Origin: Planococcus donghaensis MPA1U2
GTDB taxonomy: Bacteria > Bacillota > Bacilli > Bacillales_A > Planococcaceae
NCBI RefSeq assembly: GCF_000189395.1
Contig: NZ_AEPB01000044.1
Span: 54,106-118,105 of the forward strand
Length of the DNA: 64,000 nt
Reading direction: 5' to 3'
How positions within the stretch are numbered: the stretch's first letter is position 1; the number at the start of each line of letters is the position of its first letter. The translations under genes were made by a program, and so were the position numbers. This document shows positions 25,049 to 32,990 of this stretch, one piece after another. Under the pieces are notes generated by a model. It ran no database searches, was not told the origin of the DNA, and was given only the letters and a program-made list of their open reading frames with translations.

Positions 25049-25873
25049 ATGAAAAAATTAGGATTACTCGTAGCAGCAAGTGCATTAGCTTTAGCAGCAT
25101 GTGGCAGTGAAGAAAACGAAGCAACAACAGGAGAACCATCGAAAGATATTAAACTAGGAGCTACGGCAGGACCTTATAGTGACATGCTTAAACAAGCCAT
25201 TGTCCCAGGTCTTGAAGAAAAAGGGTATACAGTAGATTTGGTGGAATTCAGTGATTATATTCAACCCAATATTGCGCTTGATGGCGGCGACATCGATGCC
25301 AACCTATTCCAGCACACCATTTACTTGGAGAACTTTGAAAAAGAAAATAACATGGATTTGTCAGGATTAATCGTTGTCCCAACAGCGCCAATGGGCATTT
25401 ACTCAAATCAATTTGATACATTAGATGATATTGAAGATGGGGCAACTATTGCAATTCCAAATGACCCTGTTAATGCGGCTCGTGCTTTGCAGATTCTTGA
25501 AGATCAAGGTCTAGTTGAAGTAGATCCAGAAGTAGATGACTTAAAAATTTCAGAAAGAGATGTTATTACGAACAAAAAGAACCTAGTATTCCAGCCAATC
25601 GAAGCTGGTCAATTGCCACGTGCAGTTGAAGGATCTGATTTATCCGCTGTTCCTGGAAACTTTGCATTAGCAGCTGAAATGGATCTTTTGGATGCATTGG
25701 CACTTGAAAACATGCCAGATCAGTACCGTAATTTAGTGGCGGTTAAAGCAGAAAATGAAGATAGTGAATTGGCGAATGATTTAATAGAAATTGTGGAATC
25801 GGAAGAGTTCGAAAAAGTAATCGATGAGAATTTTGAAGGATTCGGTAAACCTCAATGGATGACTGAACAATAA
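25049..25873 (+). CDS. metQ: Methionine-binding lipoprotein MetQ
   Basis: Lipoprotein of 274 residues; signal peptide ends in LAAC (Cys about residue 19). NlpA/MetQ fold: KLGATAGPYSDMLKQ, DANLFQHTIYLENF and GNFALAAEMD are characteristic, with ligand contacts in the QH and N residues of these stretches. It captures methionine outside the membrane for MetNI. It starts 12 bp after metI and is followed by a terminator that ends the operon. Confidence 0.94.
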   Translation: MKKLGLLVAASALALAACGSEENEATTGEPSKDIKLGATAGPYSDMLKQAIVPGLEEKGYTVDLVEFSDYIQPNIALDGGDIDANLFQHTIYLENFEKENNMDLSGLIVVPTAPMGIYSNQFDTLDDIEDGATIAIPNDPVNAARALQILEDQGLVEVDPEVDDLKISERDVITNKKNLVFQPIEAGQLPRAVEGSDLSAVPGNFALAAEMDLLDALALENMPDQYRNLVAVKAENEDSELANDLIEIVESEEFEKVIDENFEGFGKPQWMTEQ

Positions 25874-25893
25874 TAGTAGCAATAAGCTAAAAA

Positions 25894-25926
25894 GAGCCGC
25901 TCCAGATTTTCTGGAGCGGCTTTCTT
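25894..25926 (+). terminator. Terminator of metNIQ
   Basis: Perfect stem AGCCGCTCCAG / CTGGAGCGGCT (25895-25905, 25911-25921), loop ATTTT, followed by TTCTT. Confidence 0.9.
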
Positions 25927-25943
25927 CTATATTAATAAAGGCT

Positions 25944-26507
25944 TTAAGAAATGATTTTCACCATGTGATGAAAAGGCGTCCCAATAATTGTCCACGGTTC
26001 AGCAATAGAATACCCGAGGCGTTTATAAAGACGGATAGCACCTTCCTTATCCACGTCGACGTTGAGCGAAAGCTTACTATTCCCACTAGATGATACAAGT
26101 TCTTCTGCGTAATCAAGTAGTTTTGAGCCAATTCCTTGTCCTTGATAAGTAGGATCGACTGAAACAGTATCGATATACCATTCATCGGTATGGGCTTCGG
26201 GCTCGATTGTTCGCTCATGCCCTTGCTTTTTCAACTGCTCAATCAAATAACGATCTAAATCTTCTGCTTGGTTACCGTGATAAAGAACTAAAATACCTGC
26301 AATGTTACCATCTAAAATGGCAACATATGTATAGCGGTAACTATGACGCGTATTTTCTCCACGCACCATACATGCAACTTTTTCACGTACAGCTGCAGGA
26401 TCTTTTTCTGCGGTCATATGGTTTGCAATTTCACCGATAGCATTGATAATAAGAGGTGCGACTTTTTTTGCATCGCTAGGGAGTGCCTGTCGTATACTGA
26501 TTTCCAA
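25944..26507 (-). CDS. GNAT family N-acetyltransferase
   Basis: Protein of 187 residues. The acetyl-CoA-binding motif A is clear as VDPTYQGQGIGSKLLDYAEE (about residues 126-145), preceded by the beta-strand WYIDTVSV. The start is TTG 26507, eight bases after AAGGAGG; no ATG is available. The substrate (protein N terminus, polyamine, antibiotic or other amine) cannot be told. Single gene, convergent with metNIQ. Confidence 0.85.
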   Translation of the reverse strand: MEISIRQALPSDAKKVAPLIINAIGEIANHMTAEKDPAAVREKVACMVRGENTRHSYRYTYVAILDGNIAGILVLYHGNQAEDLDRYLIEQLKKQGHERTIEPEAHTDEWYIDTVSVDPTYQGQGIGSKLLDYAEELVSSSGNSKLSLNVDVDKEGAIRLYKRLGYSIAEPWTIIGTPFHHMVKIIS

Positions 26508-26594
26508 GGTGGAAACCTCCTTTTATTTGATAAAAAACGGTTTTTCCTGAAATAATGAAGAGTATAATTGAACAGACTCGTATGATGAAGTCCT

Positions 26595-26626
26595 CTAGTG
26601 CTAGTTGAAATTTATCCAACTACTAG
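26595..26626. promoter_or_regulatory. Inverted repeat upstream of sugar kinase gene
   Basis: CTAG-TGC-TAGTTG (26595-26607) faces CAACTACTAG (26617-26626), a 10-bp imperfect palindrome with a three-base bulge. It lies about 40 bp before the kinase start codon. It has no T-run and could be an operator; the binding factor is unknown. Confidence 0.3.
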
Positions 26627-26667
26627 TATATCAATGAAGAAGGTTTTAACACAAAGGAGAATTACGA

Positions 26668-27612
26668 ATGAAAAACAATAAATACGTACTCACATATGGA
26701 GATGCGTTTGTGGATTATATCGCTACAAACACTACTAACACATCATTTAATCGCCACCTTGGCGGCGCTACAGTAAATGTGGCTGCAGGTGTTAGTCGTT
26801 TAGGCATACCTTCAAGTTTTATCACGATCACGGGGGACGATGAGACCTCTACTTTTGTACGCAATGAATTGGTAAGAGAAGGTGTTGATTTAACACACGC
26901 AATTACGATGCCGGAAAAAAGAGTCAGTGGCGTCTATATTCATTTGACACCGGAATTTGATCGAGTGTTTGCTTCATATGTGAATGAAACTCCGGACCTT
27001 CAAGTGACGGAAAAGCAGTTGAACGCGAAATCTTTTGAGCAAGCTAGTGGCTTTCATTTTTGTTCAGGAACTCTTTTTCATCCAGAGGCGAGGGCGACCA
27101 CGCGAAAGGCGATTGAACTGTCAAAAGAGCATAATGTTATTTGTTCTTATGACGTGAACATTCGGCCACTGCGCTGGGAGAGCGAAGGACATTGCCGTCA
27201 AATTGTTATGAAATTTTTACCTACAGCCGATATCATTAAACTAACAACAGAAGAGCTTGCATTTTTAATGAAAACAGACTCGCTTGAAGAGGGAATTGAA
27301 CGATTATCCGGCAATGCGATTCCGTTGGTTTTTGTGACCGATGGTGAAAATGGCACTTATGCAGTTTTTCAAGATCAAACAATTCATGTGCCGGTTACCC
27401 CTGTGCAACCTGTTGATACGACAGGAGCAGGAGATGCATTTATGGCAGGGATTATTCGCCACGTCTATTTAAACGGATTCCCTACAACGCAACAAGAAGT
27501 TATAGAGTGTGCTGACTTTGGTAATCGAATGGGAGCTCTTTGCGCGACGAAAGCAGGCGCTTTAACAGCGATGCCTCGTATTGAAGAAATGACAGACGGG
27601 AGAGAAGTGTAA
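26668..27612 (+). CDS. PfkB-family sugar kinase (fructokinase-like)
   Basis: Protein of 314 residues of the ribokinase/PfkB family. The first signature GGATVNVAAGVSRLG (about 32-46) and the second DTTGAGDAFMAG (catalytic Asp near residue 256, with the GAGD anion hole) are intact. The N-terminal GDAFVDYI fits fructokinase-like members. It phosphorylates a sugar or nucleoside; no sugar transporter or isomerase is nearby to reveal which. Its stop codon overlaps the start of the OsmC gene (TAATG), so the two are translationally coupled. Confidence 0.85.
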   Translation: MKNNKYVLTYGDAFVDYIATNTTNTSFNRHLGGATVNVAAGVSRLGIPSSFITITGDDETSTFVRNELVREGVDLTHAITMPEKRVSGVYIHLTPEFDRVFASYVNETPDLQVTEKQLNAKSFEQASGFHFCSGTLFHPEARATTRKAIELSKEHNVICSYDVNIRPLRWESEGHCRQIVMKFLPTADIIKLTTEELAFLMKTDSLEEGIERLSGNAIPLVFVTDGENGTYAVFQDQTIHVPVTPVQPVDTTGAGDAFMAGIIRHVYLNGFPTTQQEVIECADFGNRMGALCATKAGALTAMPRIEEMTDGREV

Positions 27613-28061
27613 TGGCATTGCATAGCTTTCATTTAAAGGCGAATTGGCCAGGTCTTCGTAACGATGTAGGAGAAATTAGAGCAGGTAATTTAAAAACACA
27701 TATCTCAATTCCACCAGAAATGGATGGCCCAGGAGTCGGTACAAACCCTGACGAGATGCTCTTAGGTGCCGCGGCGACGTGTTACATCATCACACTTGCT
27801 GCAATGATGGAGCGTAGTAAATTAGAAAAGCAATCGCTCACCATGGAGTCAGAAGGAATTGTTGAAGTTGAAAAAGGCGTCATTACGTATAAGCGCATTA
27901 TTCATAAACCTAAATTGGTATTGAAAGGCGACGCTACAGAAAAGGACTTAGCGCTAGCCCAAAAACTAGCAGAAAAAGCCGAAAGTTCATGCATGATTAC
28001 ACGTGCATTAAAAGGCAATGTGGAAATTGAGTTGCAGGCAGATATTCAGAAAGAAAACTAA
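27612..28061 (+). CDS. OsmC/Ohr-family peroxiredoxin-like protein
   Basis: Protein of 149 residues. The two redox cysteines of the OsmC family are seen: Cys57 in GAAATCYI and Cys127 in ESSCMITRA, with the conserved GTNPDEMLLGA region before the first. These proteins reduce organic hydroperoxides with dithiol or lipoyl donors. The short length and motifs match the OsmC subgroup rather than Ohr. Coupled to the PfkB kinase by a one-base overlap; the functional link is unclear. Confidence 0.86.
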   Translation: MALHSFHLKANWPGLRNDVGEIRAGNLKTHISIPPEMDGPGVGTNPDEMLLGAAATCYIITLAAMMERSKLEKQSLTMESEGIVEVEKGVITYKRIIHKPKLVLKGDATEKDLALAQKLAEKAESSCMITRALKGNVEIELQADIQKEN

Positions 28062-28074
28062 ACGCTTATCATTT

Positions 28075-28102
28075 ACTTCATCCTCTTTTAGAGGATGAAG
28101 TT
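28075..28102 (+). terminator. First (upstream) copy of the osmC terminator hairpin, lacking a T-run
   Basis: Stem ACTTCATCCTC / GAGGATGAAGT (28075-28085, 28091-28101) with loop TTTTA, 13 bp after the osmC stop. It has no T-run and runs straight into CAGCTTGTAGAC. A second copy at 28526-28553 differs at one of 28 positions and does have a T-run. Confidence 0.7.
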
Positions 28103-28524
28103 CAGCTTGTAGACGAAAGAATATTTATTCTTTTTTGTATGCATATAAGATTCTCCGCACCCAGTGGACGCTTTCCGCGGACGAATTGCTGAGCCTCCTC
28201 GTCGCAAGCTCCTGCGGGGTCTCATCACTTCGTTTTTCCGCTGGAGTCGCCACTTGGTGCTCCGAATCCTGGAGTGAGTAGGGAAAAATCTTTTCATAAT
28301 TTACTTTTAATATGAAGCGTACTAAAGGATTTCACTTTATTTGTAGCAAGAAGCCTTCAACTGGGCTGGTCCACGAAGACTCCTGTGGGACAGTGAAAGC
28401 TGAAGACCCCGCAGGAACGTCAGTGACGAGGAGGCTGAAGCTGAGCCCACGGAAAGCGAAGTGGCCAGCCCGGTTGAAGAGTATGCATCATTATTCAGTT
28501 TAATAAGAATTTGTCTACAGTCTG
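28103..28524. repeat. Structured repeat element, locus 1, between duplicated terminators
   Basis: The block opens with CAGCTTGTAGAC (28103-28114) and closes with GTCTACAGTCTG (28513-28524), inverted ends matching at 10 of 12 positions. Inside are two GC-rich units in opposite orientation. Unit A (28154-28264) contains ACGCTTTCCGCGGACGAA and GAGCCTCCTCGTCGCAAGCT. Unit B (28355-28479) contains the complementary wording (GACGAGGAGGCTGA, CGGAAAGCGAAGTGG) and is bounded by CTTCAAC / GTTGAAG. Similar units occur at 31000-31383. This type of GC-rich unit is, from memory, common between genes in Bacillales. No protein is encoded. Confidence 0.75.
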
Positions 28525-28525
28525 T

Positions 28526-28558
28526 ACTTCATCCTCTTTTAAAGGATGAAGTTTTTTT
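28526..28558 (+). terminator. Second (downstream) copy of the osmC terminator hairpin, with T-run
   Basis: Stem ACTTCATCCT / AGGATGAAGT (28526-28535, 28543-28552) followed by T7. It is the functional-looking copy, separated from osmC by the repeat element. Confidence 0.8.
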
Positions 28559-28650
28559 GTTTGAATTGCTTTGAAAATCCGCTTTTTCTTTACATGAAGT
28601 GTGATAGACTACAAATATTAAAAATTCAGTATCTTGTAGGAGTAGGGAAT

Positions 28651-30225
28651 ATGAAGAATTTATCGCTTCAAACAAAAATTATACTATTAAGTATGTCATT
28701 GATATTATTTGTCACTGTTTTTTTTGGAGGCATTGTTATTTATAACGAAGTGGGTGACACGAAAGGAAGTGTGGGAACGCGTGCACTTGAGACCGCAATC
28801 GGTATTTCGGTTATGCCTAGCGTGGTAGAGGCGATGGACGATGAAAATCCAGAAGACACAATCCAACCAATAGCTGAGTACATGAGAGAACAAGTGGGGG
28901 CAGAGTTTATTGTGGTGGGGAATATAGATGGAATTCGTTATTCTCACCCTAACCCGACAAAGATTGGCAAAGCTATGGTAGGAGGTGACAATGAACGTGC
29001 ATTATTAAATGCCGAATTTTATACATCTGAAGCAAAAGGTTCACTCGGACCAAGTTTACGAGGAAAAGCCCCCATTTTTGATGGCAACGGAAATGTAGTC
29101 GGACTAGTTTCAGTGGGTTATTTATTAGAAGACGTGCAGCAAATCATCGTTCAAAAAAGCTTAGAGCTTTTAAAATTTGTTTTGCTAGCTTTGGCACTTG
29201 GTGTAATCGGTAGTATTCTCCTGGCTAAAAATATTCGAAAAGAAACAATGGGATTAGAGCCCAGGGAAATAGCAGCGATGTATCGAGATCGTGAAGCGTT
29301 ACTTTCTTCCATTGTTGAAGGGGTAGTGGCTATTGACAATCGGGGAAGAATTACTGAAATCAACCAATCCGCCGAAAAAATGCTGGGACTCACACAAGCT
29401 GTTATTAATTGGGATATTGCCGATGTCCTGCCTCATTCTCGAATGAAAGAAGCACTACAACCGGATAAAGTGATGCGCAACGAAGAAATGCTCATTGGCA
29501 ACAAAGTGCTGATTATTAACCGTACCCAAATTATGCACAAAAACGAAATTGTAGGCGCAGTGTCAACGTTTCGTGAAAAAACTGATATTCAGGAAGTATT
29601 GGAAACCTTATCGGAAATTCAGCAATACTCAGAAGGATTGCGTGCTCAAACACATGAATACTCCAATAAACTATATGCAATATCAGGATTACTGCAGCTA
29701 GAACAAAAGGACGAAGCCATCGAGTTGATCCAGCAAGAAACTAAGATTCATGAAAATCAGACAAAATATATGCTAGACCATATTAAAGATAAAAAAGTTC
29801 AAGCAATCTTATTAGGAAAAATGGGGAAAGCCTCTGAAAATAAAGTCGAGCTACTCATTGACGAAAATAGCTCTTTAGAAGAACTTCCAGAACACTTCGA
29901 TATTGCAAAGCTGATCCATATTTTAGGGAACTTGATAGACAATGCAATTGAAGAAGTAGTGCAACAACCCGTTAAAGAAGTGTCTTTTTTTGTTACTGAT
30001 TTAGGCCGTGATTTGGTTATTGAGGTAGAAGATACAGGTCGCGGGATTCCAGCAGAACACATGGAAGACTTATTTAAGCTAGGGTTTTCAACAAAAGTTG
30101 GAAAAAAAGATCGAGGATACGGATTGGCAATCGTGCAACAAGCGGTCGAAAAATTACAAGGAACGATAGAAGTCAGTTCAGACTTGCAAAAAGGCACTGT
30201 TTTTACAGTCTTTTTACCAAAATAG
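28651..30225 (+). CDS. CitA/DcuS-family sensor histidine kinase
   Basis: Protein of 524 residues. Domain order: TM1 (about 10-30), extracellular PAS-like sensor with RYSHPNPTKIGK near residue 98 (the carboxylate-binding signature of CitA/DcuS), TM2 (about 172-195), cytosolic PAS, dimerisation helix with His335 in RAQTHEYSNKLYAISGLLQL, and an HATPase domain (NLIDNAIEE, EDTGRGIP, GYGLAIV). Such kinases sense citrate or C4-dicarboxylates. ATG 28651 follows GTAGGAGTAGGG. It pairs with the CitB/DcuR-type regulator 18 bp downstream and precedes a tricarboxylate transporter operon, its likely target. Confidence 0.9.
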   Translation: MKNLSLQTKIILLSMSLILFVTVFFGGIVIYNEVGDTKGSVGTRALETAIGISVMPSVVEAMDDENPEDTIQPIAEYMREQVGAEFIVVGNIDGIRYSHPNPTKIGKAMVGGDNERALLNAEFYTSEAKGSLGPSLRGKAPIFDGNGNVVGLVSVGYLLEDVQQIIVQKSLELLKFVLLALALGVIGSILLAKNIRKETMGLEPREIAAMYRDREALLSSIVEGVVAIDNRGRITEINQSAEKMLGLTQAVINWDIADVLPHSRMKEALQPDKVMRNEEMLIGNKVLIINRTQIMHKNEIVGAVSTFREKTDIQEVLETLSEIQQYSEGLRAQTHEYSNKLYAISGLLQLEQKDEAIELIQQETKIHENQTKYMLDHIKDKKVQAILLGKMGKASENKVELLIDENSSLEELPEHFDIAKLIHILGNLIDNAIEEVVQQPVKEVSFFVTDLGRDLVIEVEDTGRGIPAEHMEDLFKLGFSTKVGKKDRGYGLAIVQQAVEKLQGTIEVSSDLQKGTVFTVFLPK

Positions 30226-30243
30226 AAAAAGGAGGAAAAGTTA

Positions 30244-30918
30244 ATGATACAAGTATATATTGCTGAAGATGATTTTCGCGTAGCGAATATCCATGAGCAA
30301 TTTCTTAAAAAAATCCCCGATGCACAATTGCTTGGCAAAGCTAGCAATTGTCAAGAAACCTTAAAAGCCATACAAGAACATAAAATCGATTTGGTTATAT
30401 TGGATAATTATATGCCGGATGGATTGGGGATTGATTTGATCGACGACATACGTTCTTTAAGTCCACAAACAGATGTCATATTAGTATCTGCTGAAAACGA
30501 TAAAGGGTATGTAGAGGAAGCTATACGGAAAGGAGTAAAAGGCATCATCATCAAACCGGCCACATTAGAAAGATTTGTCTCGACAATCATGAACTACATA
30601 GAAAGTAAAAAATCACTTCAAAACACACAAGACATTGACCAGCATTTTTTAGATGATTTTTTTGGTGTAAAACTTGTTCAAAAGCCAACAATCGGTGCGA
30701 AAGGAATCGACCCTCTCACGTTAGAAAAGGTAAGAGACGTCTTAACAGGAAATACATTAGGCATTACGGCTGAGAAAATGGGCGAACAAATGGGCGCTTC
30801 ACGAACAACCGCTCGTCGGTACTTAGAACATCTTGTAACGATTGAAGAATGTTACGCGGAATTAGCATACGGAATTGTAGGAAGACCTGAGCGACATTAT
30901 TACATGAAAAAAGACTGA
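30244..30918 (+). CDS. CitB/DcuR-family response regulator
   Basis: Protein of 224 residues. Receiver domain with phospho-acceptor Asp54 (VILDNYMPDG), acidic pair E8/D9-D10 and Lys near residue 103 (IIKPAT), then a CitB-type linker and C-terminal helix-turn-helix (ITAEKMGEQMGASRTTARRYLEHL). It starts at ATG 30244 behind AAAAGGAGG. Partner of the CitA-like kinase; probably activates the tctCBA genes 1 kb downstream. The stop codon TGA lies inside the following hairpin. Confidence 0.9.
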   Translation: MIQVYIAEDDFRVANIHEQFLKKIPDAQLLGKASNCQETLKAIQEHKIDLVILDNYMPDGLGIDLIDDIRSLSPQTDVILVSAENDKGYVEEAIRKGVKGIIIKPATLERFVSTIMNYIESKKSLQNTQDIDQHFLDDFFGVKLVQKPTIGAKGIDPLTLEKVRDVLTGNTLGITAEKMGEQMGASRTTARRYLEHLVTIEECYAELAYGIVGRPERHYYMKKD

Positions 30919-30934
30919 TGTTATACATCAGTCT
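30912..30934 (+). terminator. First copy of the response-regulator terminator hairpin, lacking a T-run
   Basis: Stem AGACTGATG / CATCAGTCT (30912-30920, 30926-30934), loop TTATA. It overlaps the stop codon and runs into CAGCTTGTAGA without a T-run. The second copy is at 31767-31797. Confidence 0.7.
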
Positions 30935-31765
30935 CAGCTTGTAGAGAAAAGAATTATTATGTTAGTTAACGAATGAATATTCATCTTATCTTATATACTG
31001 GATCCTTCGCTCCATGCGGACGCTTTCCGCGGACGAAGTGCTGAGCCTCCTCGTCGCAAGCTCCTGCGGGGTCTCATCCCTTCGTTTTTCCGTAGGAGTC
31101 GCCGCATTGCGCTTCGGATCCTTGTGTGATTACTCATTAATCCTCTTGAAAAATAGATTAGCTGGTTACTCTCTCTAATTAGGGCAATATGCTAACAACC
31201 GTTCTGGCCACGAAGACTCCTATGGGACAGCGAAAGCTGAAGATCCCGCAGGAATAGCATTGGCCGAAGCCTGCGAGGACAAGCTTTTGCGACGAAGCTA
31301 GCGCAGCGATGCAGGAGCATGGGTTTCCAGTGACGAGGAGGCTGAAGCTGAGCCCATGGAAAGCGAAGTGGCTGGAACGGTTGTGGTTATACACAACTAT
31401 ACATTTTCAATAGACTTTGTCTCAGCTTGTAGATAGAAGAGGTATTGGAATAAATTTATTCCAATACCTCTTCTATATTTGTTTCGTCTATAAAAAAGAC
31501 ACTAGTGCTGGCGCGTCCACGGGGTAGACGAAGCAAGAAGACAGGCGGTTTTCCTGGCTCCTTGCGGGAGTCATCCCCAAAGCGACCAGCACGGTTTTGA
31601 GACTTTATAAACTTGTGTATGTGGACAACCCAGACTCACTCCTATTTTTCTTTTGTACGCTCTTCATCTATAGAAAATCCTCAAGATTCTTTGACTCGTC
31701 TATAAAAAGATAACAGCACGGGTTAAGGCCATCTTAAACTGCATATGTAAATTTTTTCGACAGTA
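30935..31765. repeat. Structured repeat region, locus 2, between duplicated terminators
   Basis: The 830-bp block starts with CAGCTTGTAGA (30935-30945), as in locus 1, and ends at CGACAGTAA before a second copy of the upstream hairpin. It holds unit A (31000-31121, bounded by GGATCC on both sides), unit B (31196-31383, ends CAACCGTTC / GAACGGTTG, with about 75 bp more than locus 1 unit B), an internal CAGCTTGTAGA (31423-31433), a long palindrome (31433-31476) and a third unit C (31505-31592, ends GTGCTGG / CCAGCAC). CGTCTATAAAAA occurs twice (near 31485 and 31697). No gene is credible in this stretch. Confidence 0.72.
31433..31476. repeat. Perfect 44-nt palindrome
   Basis: The arms ATAGAAGAGGTATTGGAATAAA and its exact complement meet without a spacer (centre between 31454 and 31455). 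On RNA it would be a very stable hairpin; on DNA it could extrude a cruciform. It abuts a CAGCTTGTAGA motif and is followed by ATTTGTTT, so it may be a displaced terminator. Confidence 0.85.
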
Positions 31766-31766
31766 A

Positions 31767-31797
31767 AGACTGATGCTATTCATCAGTCTTTTTTTGT
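31767..31797 (+). terminator. Second copy of the response-regulator terminator hairpin, with T-run
   Basis: Stem AGACTGATG / CATCAGTCT (31767-31775, 31781-31789), loop CTATT, followed by T7. Same stem as at 30912-30934 but with a different loop. Confidence 0.82.
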
Positions 31798-31846
31798 GTG
31801 AACTTTATGAACAAAAAGAACACAAAACTCTTTAAATAGCTTATTT

Positions 31847-31883
31847 TGCAAACGGTTACATTCTGAAAATTCAAAGTTATACT
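31847..31883 (+). promoter_or_regulatory. Promoter of tctCBA with overlapping cre site
   Basis: TTACAT (31856-31861), 16-bp spacer, TATACT (31878-31883). TGCAAACGGTTACA (31847-31860) matches the cre consensus TGWAANCGNTNWCA at 13 of 14 positions and overlaps the -35, so CcpA would be expected to repress. Inferred. Confidence 0.62.
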
Positions 31884-31914
31884 CAAGTTAATCAAAAAAC
31901 GAGGGGGAAATCGA

Positions 31915-32925
31915 ATGAAAAAAACAATGCTTACGACAATTTTAGCGGCAAGTGCTTTAGTATTTGCTGGATGTAACTCAGAAGAATCCGCGAATGAAAG
32001 TACAGGAGAAAGTGGAGCATTCGAGCCTTCAAAAAATATCGAAATGGTAGCACCGGCTGGAGCTGGTGGCGGCTGGGATACGACAGCTCGTGAAGTGGCA
32101 AGAGTTTTTGGTGAAACGGGAATTATTGAAAAGAACATGACCGTCATCAACAAAGAAGGTGGCGGTGGAGCCATTGCTTGGGCATATATTCATGGTCAAG
32201 ATGACAGTCCTTATAATTTATTCGTTTCTTCGCCACCCTTAATGTTTGTTCCGTTAAATGGGCAGTCTGAGTATGGTCATGAAGATTTTACACCATTAGC
32301 AAATATGATTGCAGATTATGGCGCATTTGCAGTAAGTGCAGATAGCGAATGGGAAGACTTAAATGACTTGTTTGATCAAATGAAAGAAGACCCTGAGAGT
32401 GTAACGGTCGTAGGAACATCGTCTCCCGGAAGTATGGATCATATGCAATTTGTTCGCATCGCCAAAGCAGCAGGTGTAGATCCAAAGAAAATCAAATATG
32501 TATCTGACCAAGACGGTGGAGCATTGACATCGGTATTAAACGGCTCAGTTGATGTATTTTCTACAGGTGTTGGAGAAGTAGTTGAACAAGTGCGTGCTGG
32601 AAACATCAAAGTTCTCGGTGTGACAGCTGAAGAACGAATGGAAGGCGAAATTCTTTCAGACTTCCCAACAGCTATCGAACAAGGAATTGATGAAAGCTTT
32701 ATCAACTGGCGCGGGTTCTTTGGACCGCCAAACATGGATCAGGCGGCAGTAGATTACTACGAAGAAAAATTCAAAGAGTTAAGTGAATCTGAAGAATTTG
32801 CTGAAGTGCGTAAAAAGTATGGTTGGAACGAAATGTACTTAAGTTCAGAAGAATACGAGGAATTTTTAAACAATGAATACAAAGAAATTGAAGTGTTATT
32901 AGAGGAAATCGGGTTAGGAAACTAA
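31915..32925 (+). CDS. tctC: Tripartite tricarboxylate transporter, substrate-binding lipoprotein TctC
   Basis: Lipoprotein of 336 residues; signal peptide ends in FAGC (Cys about residue 20). The TctC/Bug fold is seen in VAPAGAGGGWDTTAREVARVF, the GSMDHMQFVR region and LNGSVDVFSTGVGEV. It binds citrate or related tri/dicarboxylates outside the cell for the TctAB membrane complex. ATG 31915 is behind GAGGGGGAAA. A hairpin after the gene probably makes it more abundant than tctBA. The CitA-like two-component system upstream is its likely controller. Confidence 0.92.
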   Translation: MKKTMLTTILAASALVFAGCNSEESANESTGESGAFEPSKNIEMVAPAGAGGGWDTTAREVARVFGETGIIEKNMTVINKEGGGGAIAWAYIHGQDDSPYNLFVSSPPLMFVPLNGQSEYGHEDFTPLANMIADYGAFAVSADSEWEDLNDLFDQMKEDPESVTVVGTSSPGSMDHMQFVRIAKAAGVDPKKIKYVSDQDGGALTSVLNGSVDVFSTGVGEVVEQVRAGNIKVLGVTAEERMEGEILSDFPTAIEQGIDESFINWRGFFGPPNMDQAAVDYYEEKFKELSESEEFAEVRKKYGWNEMYLSSEEYEEFLNNEYKEIEVLLEEIGLGN

Positions 32926-32933
32926 AGAATTTA

Positions 32934-32968
32934 GAAACCGAATAACAATTATTCGGTTTCTTTCTTTT
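32934..32968 (+). terminator. Intra-operon terminator/attenuator between tctC and tctB
   Basis: Perfect stem GAAACCGAATAA / TTATTCGGTTTC (32934-32945, 32949-32960), loop CAA, followed by TTTCTTTT. Partial termination here would give more binding protein than membrane subunits. Confidence 0.85.
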
Positions 32969-32990
32969 CAGTATAAAGGAGGCGTTCCAC

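Noticed and set aside
28312-28503. Short frame in the first repeat block, and a similar one at 31179-31394
   Set aside because: Both lie in GC-rich repeat units with hairpin structure and have no ribosome site or protein similarity.
28103-31765. Repeat blocks considered as a CRISPR array or insertion sequence
   Set aside because: The units are not short and regularly spaced, and no transposase or cas gene is present.
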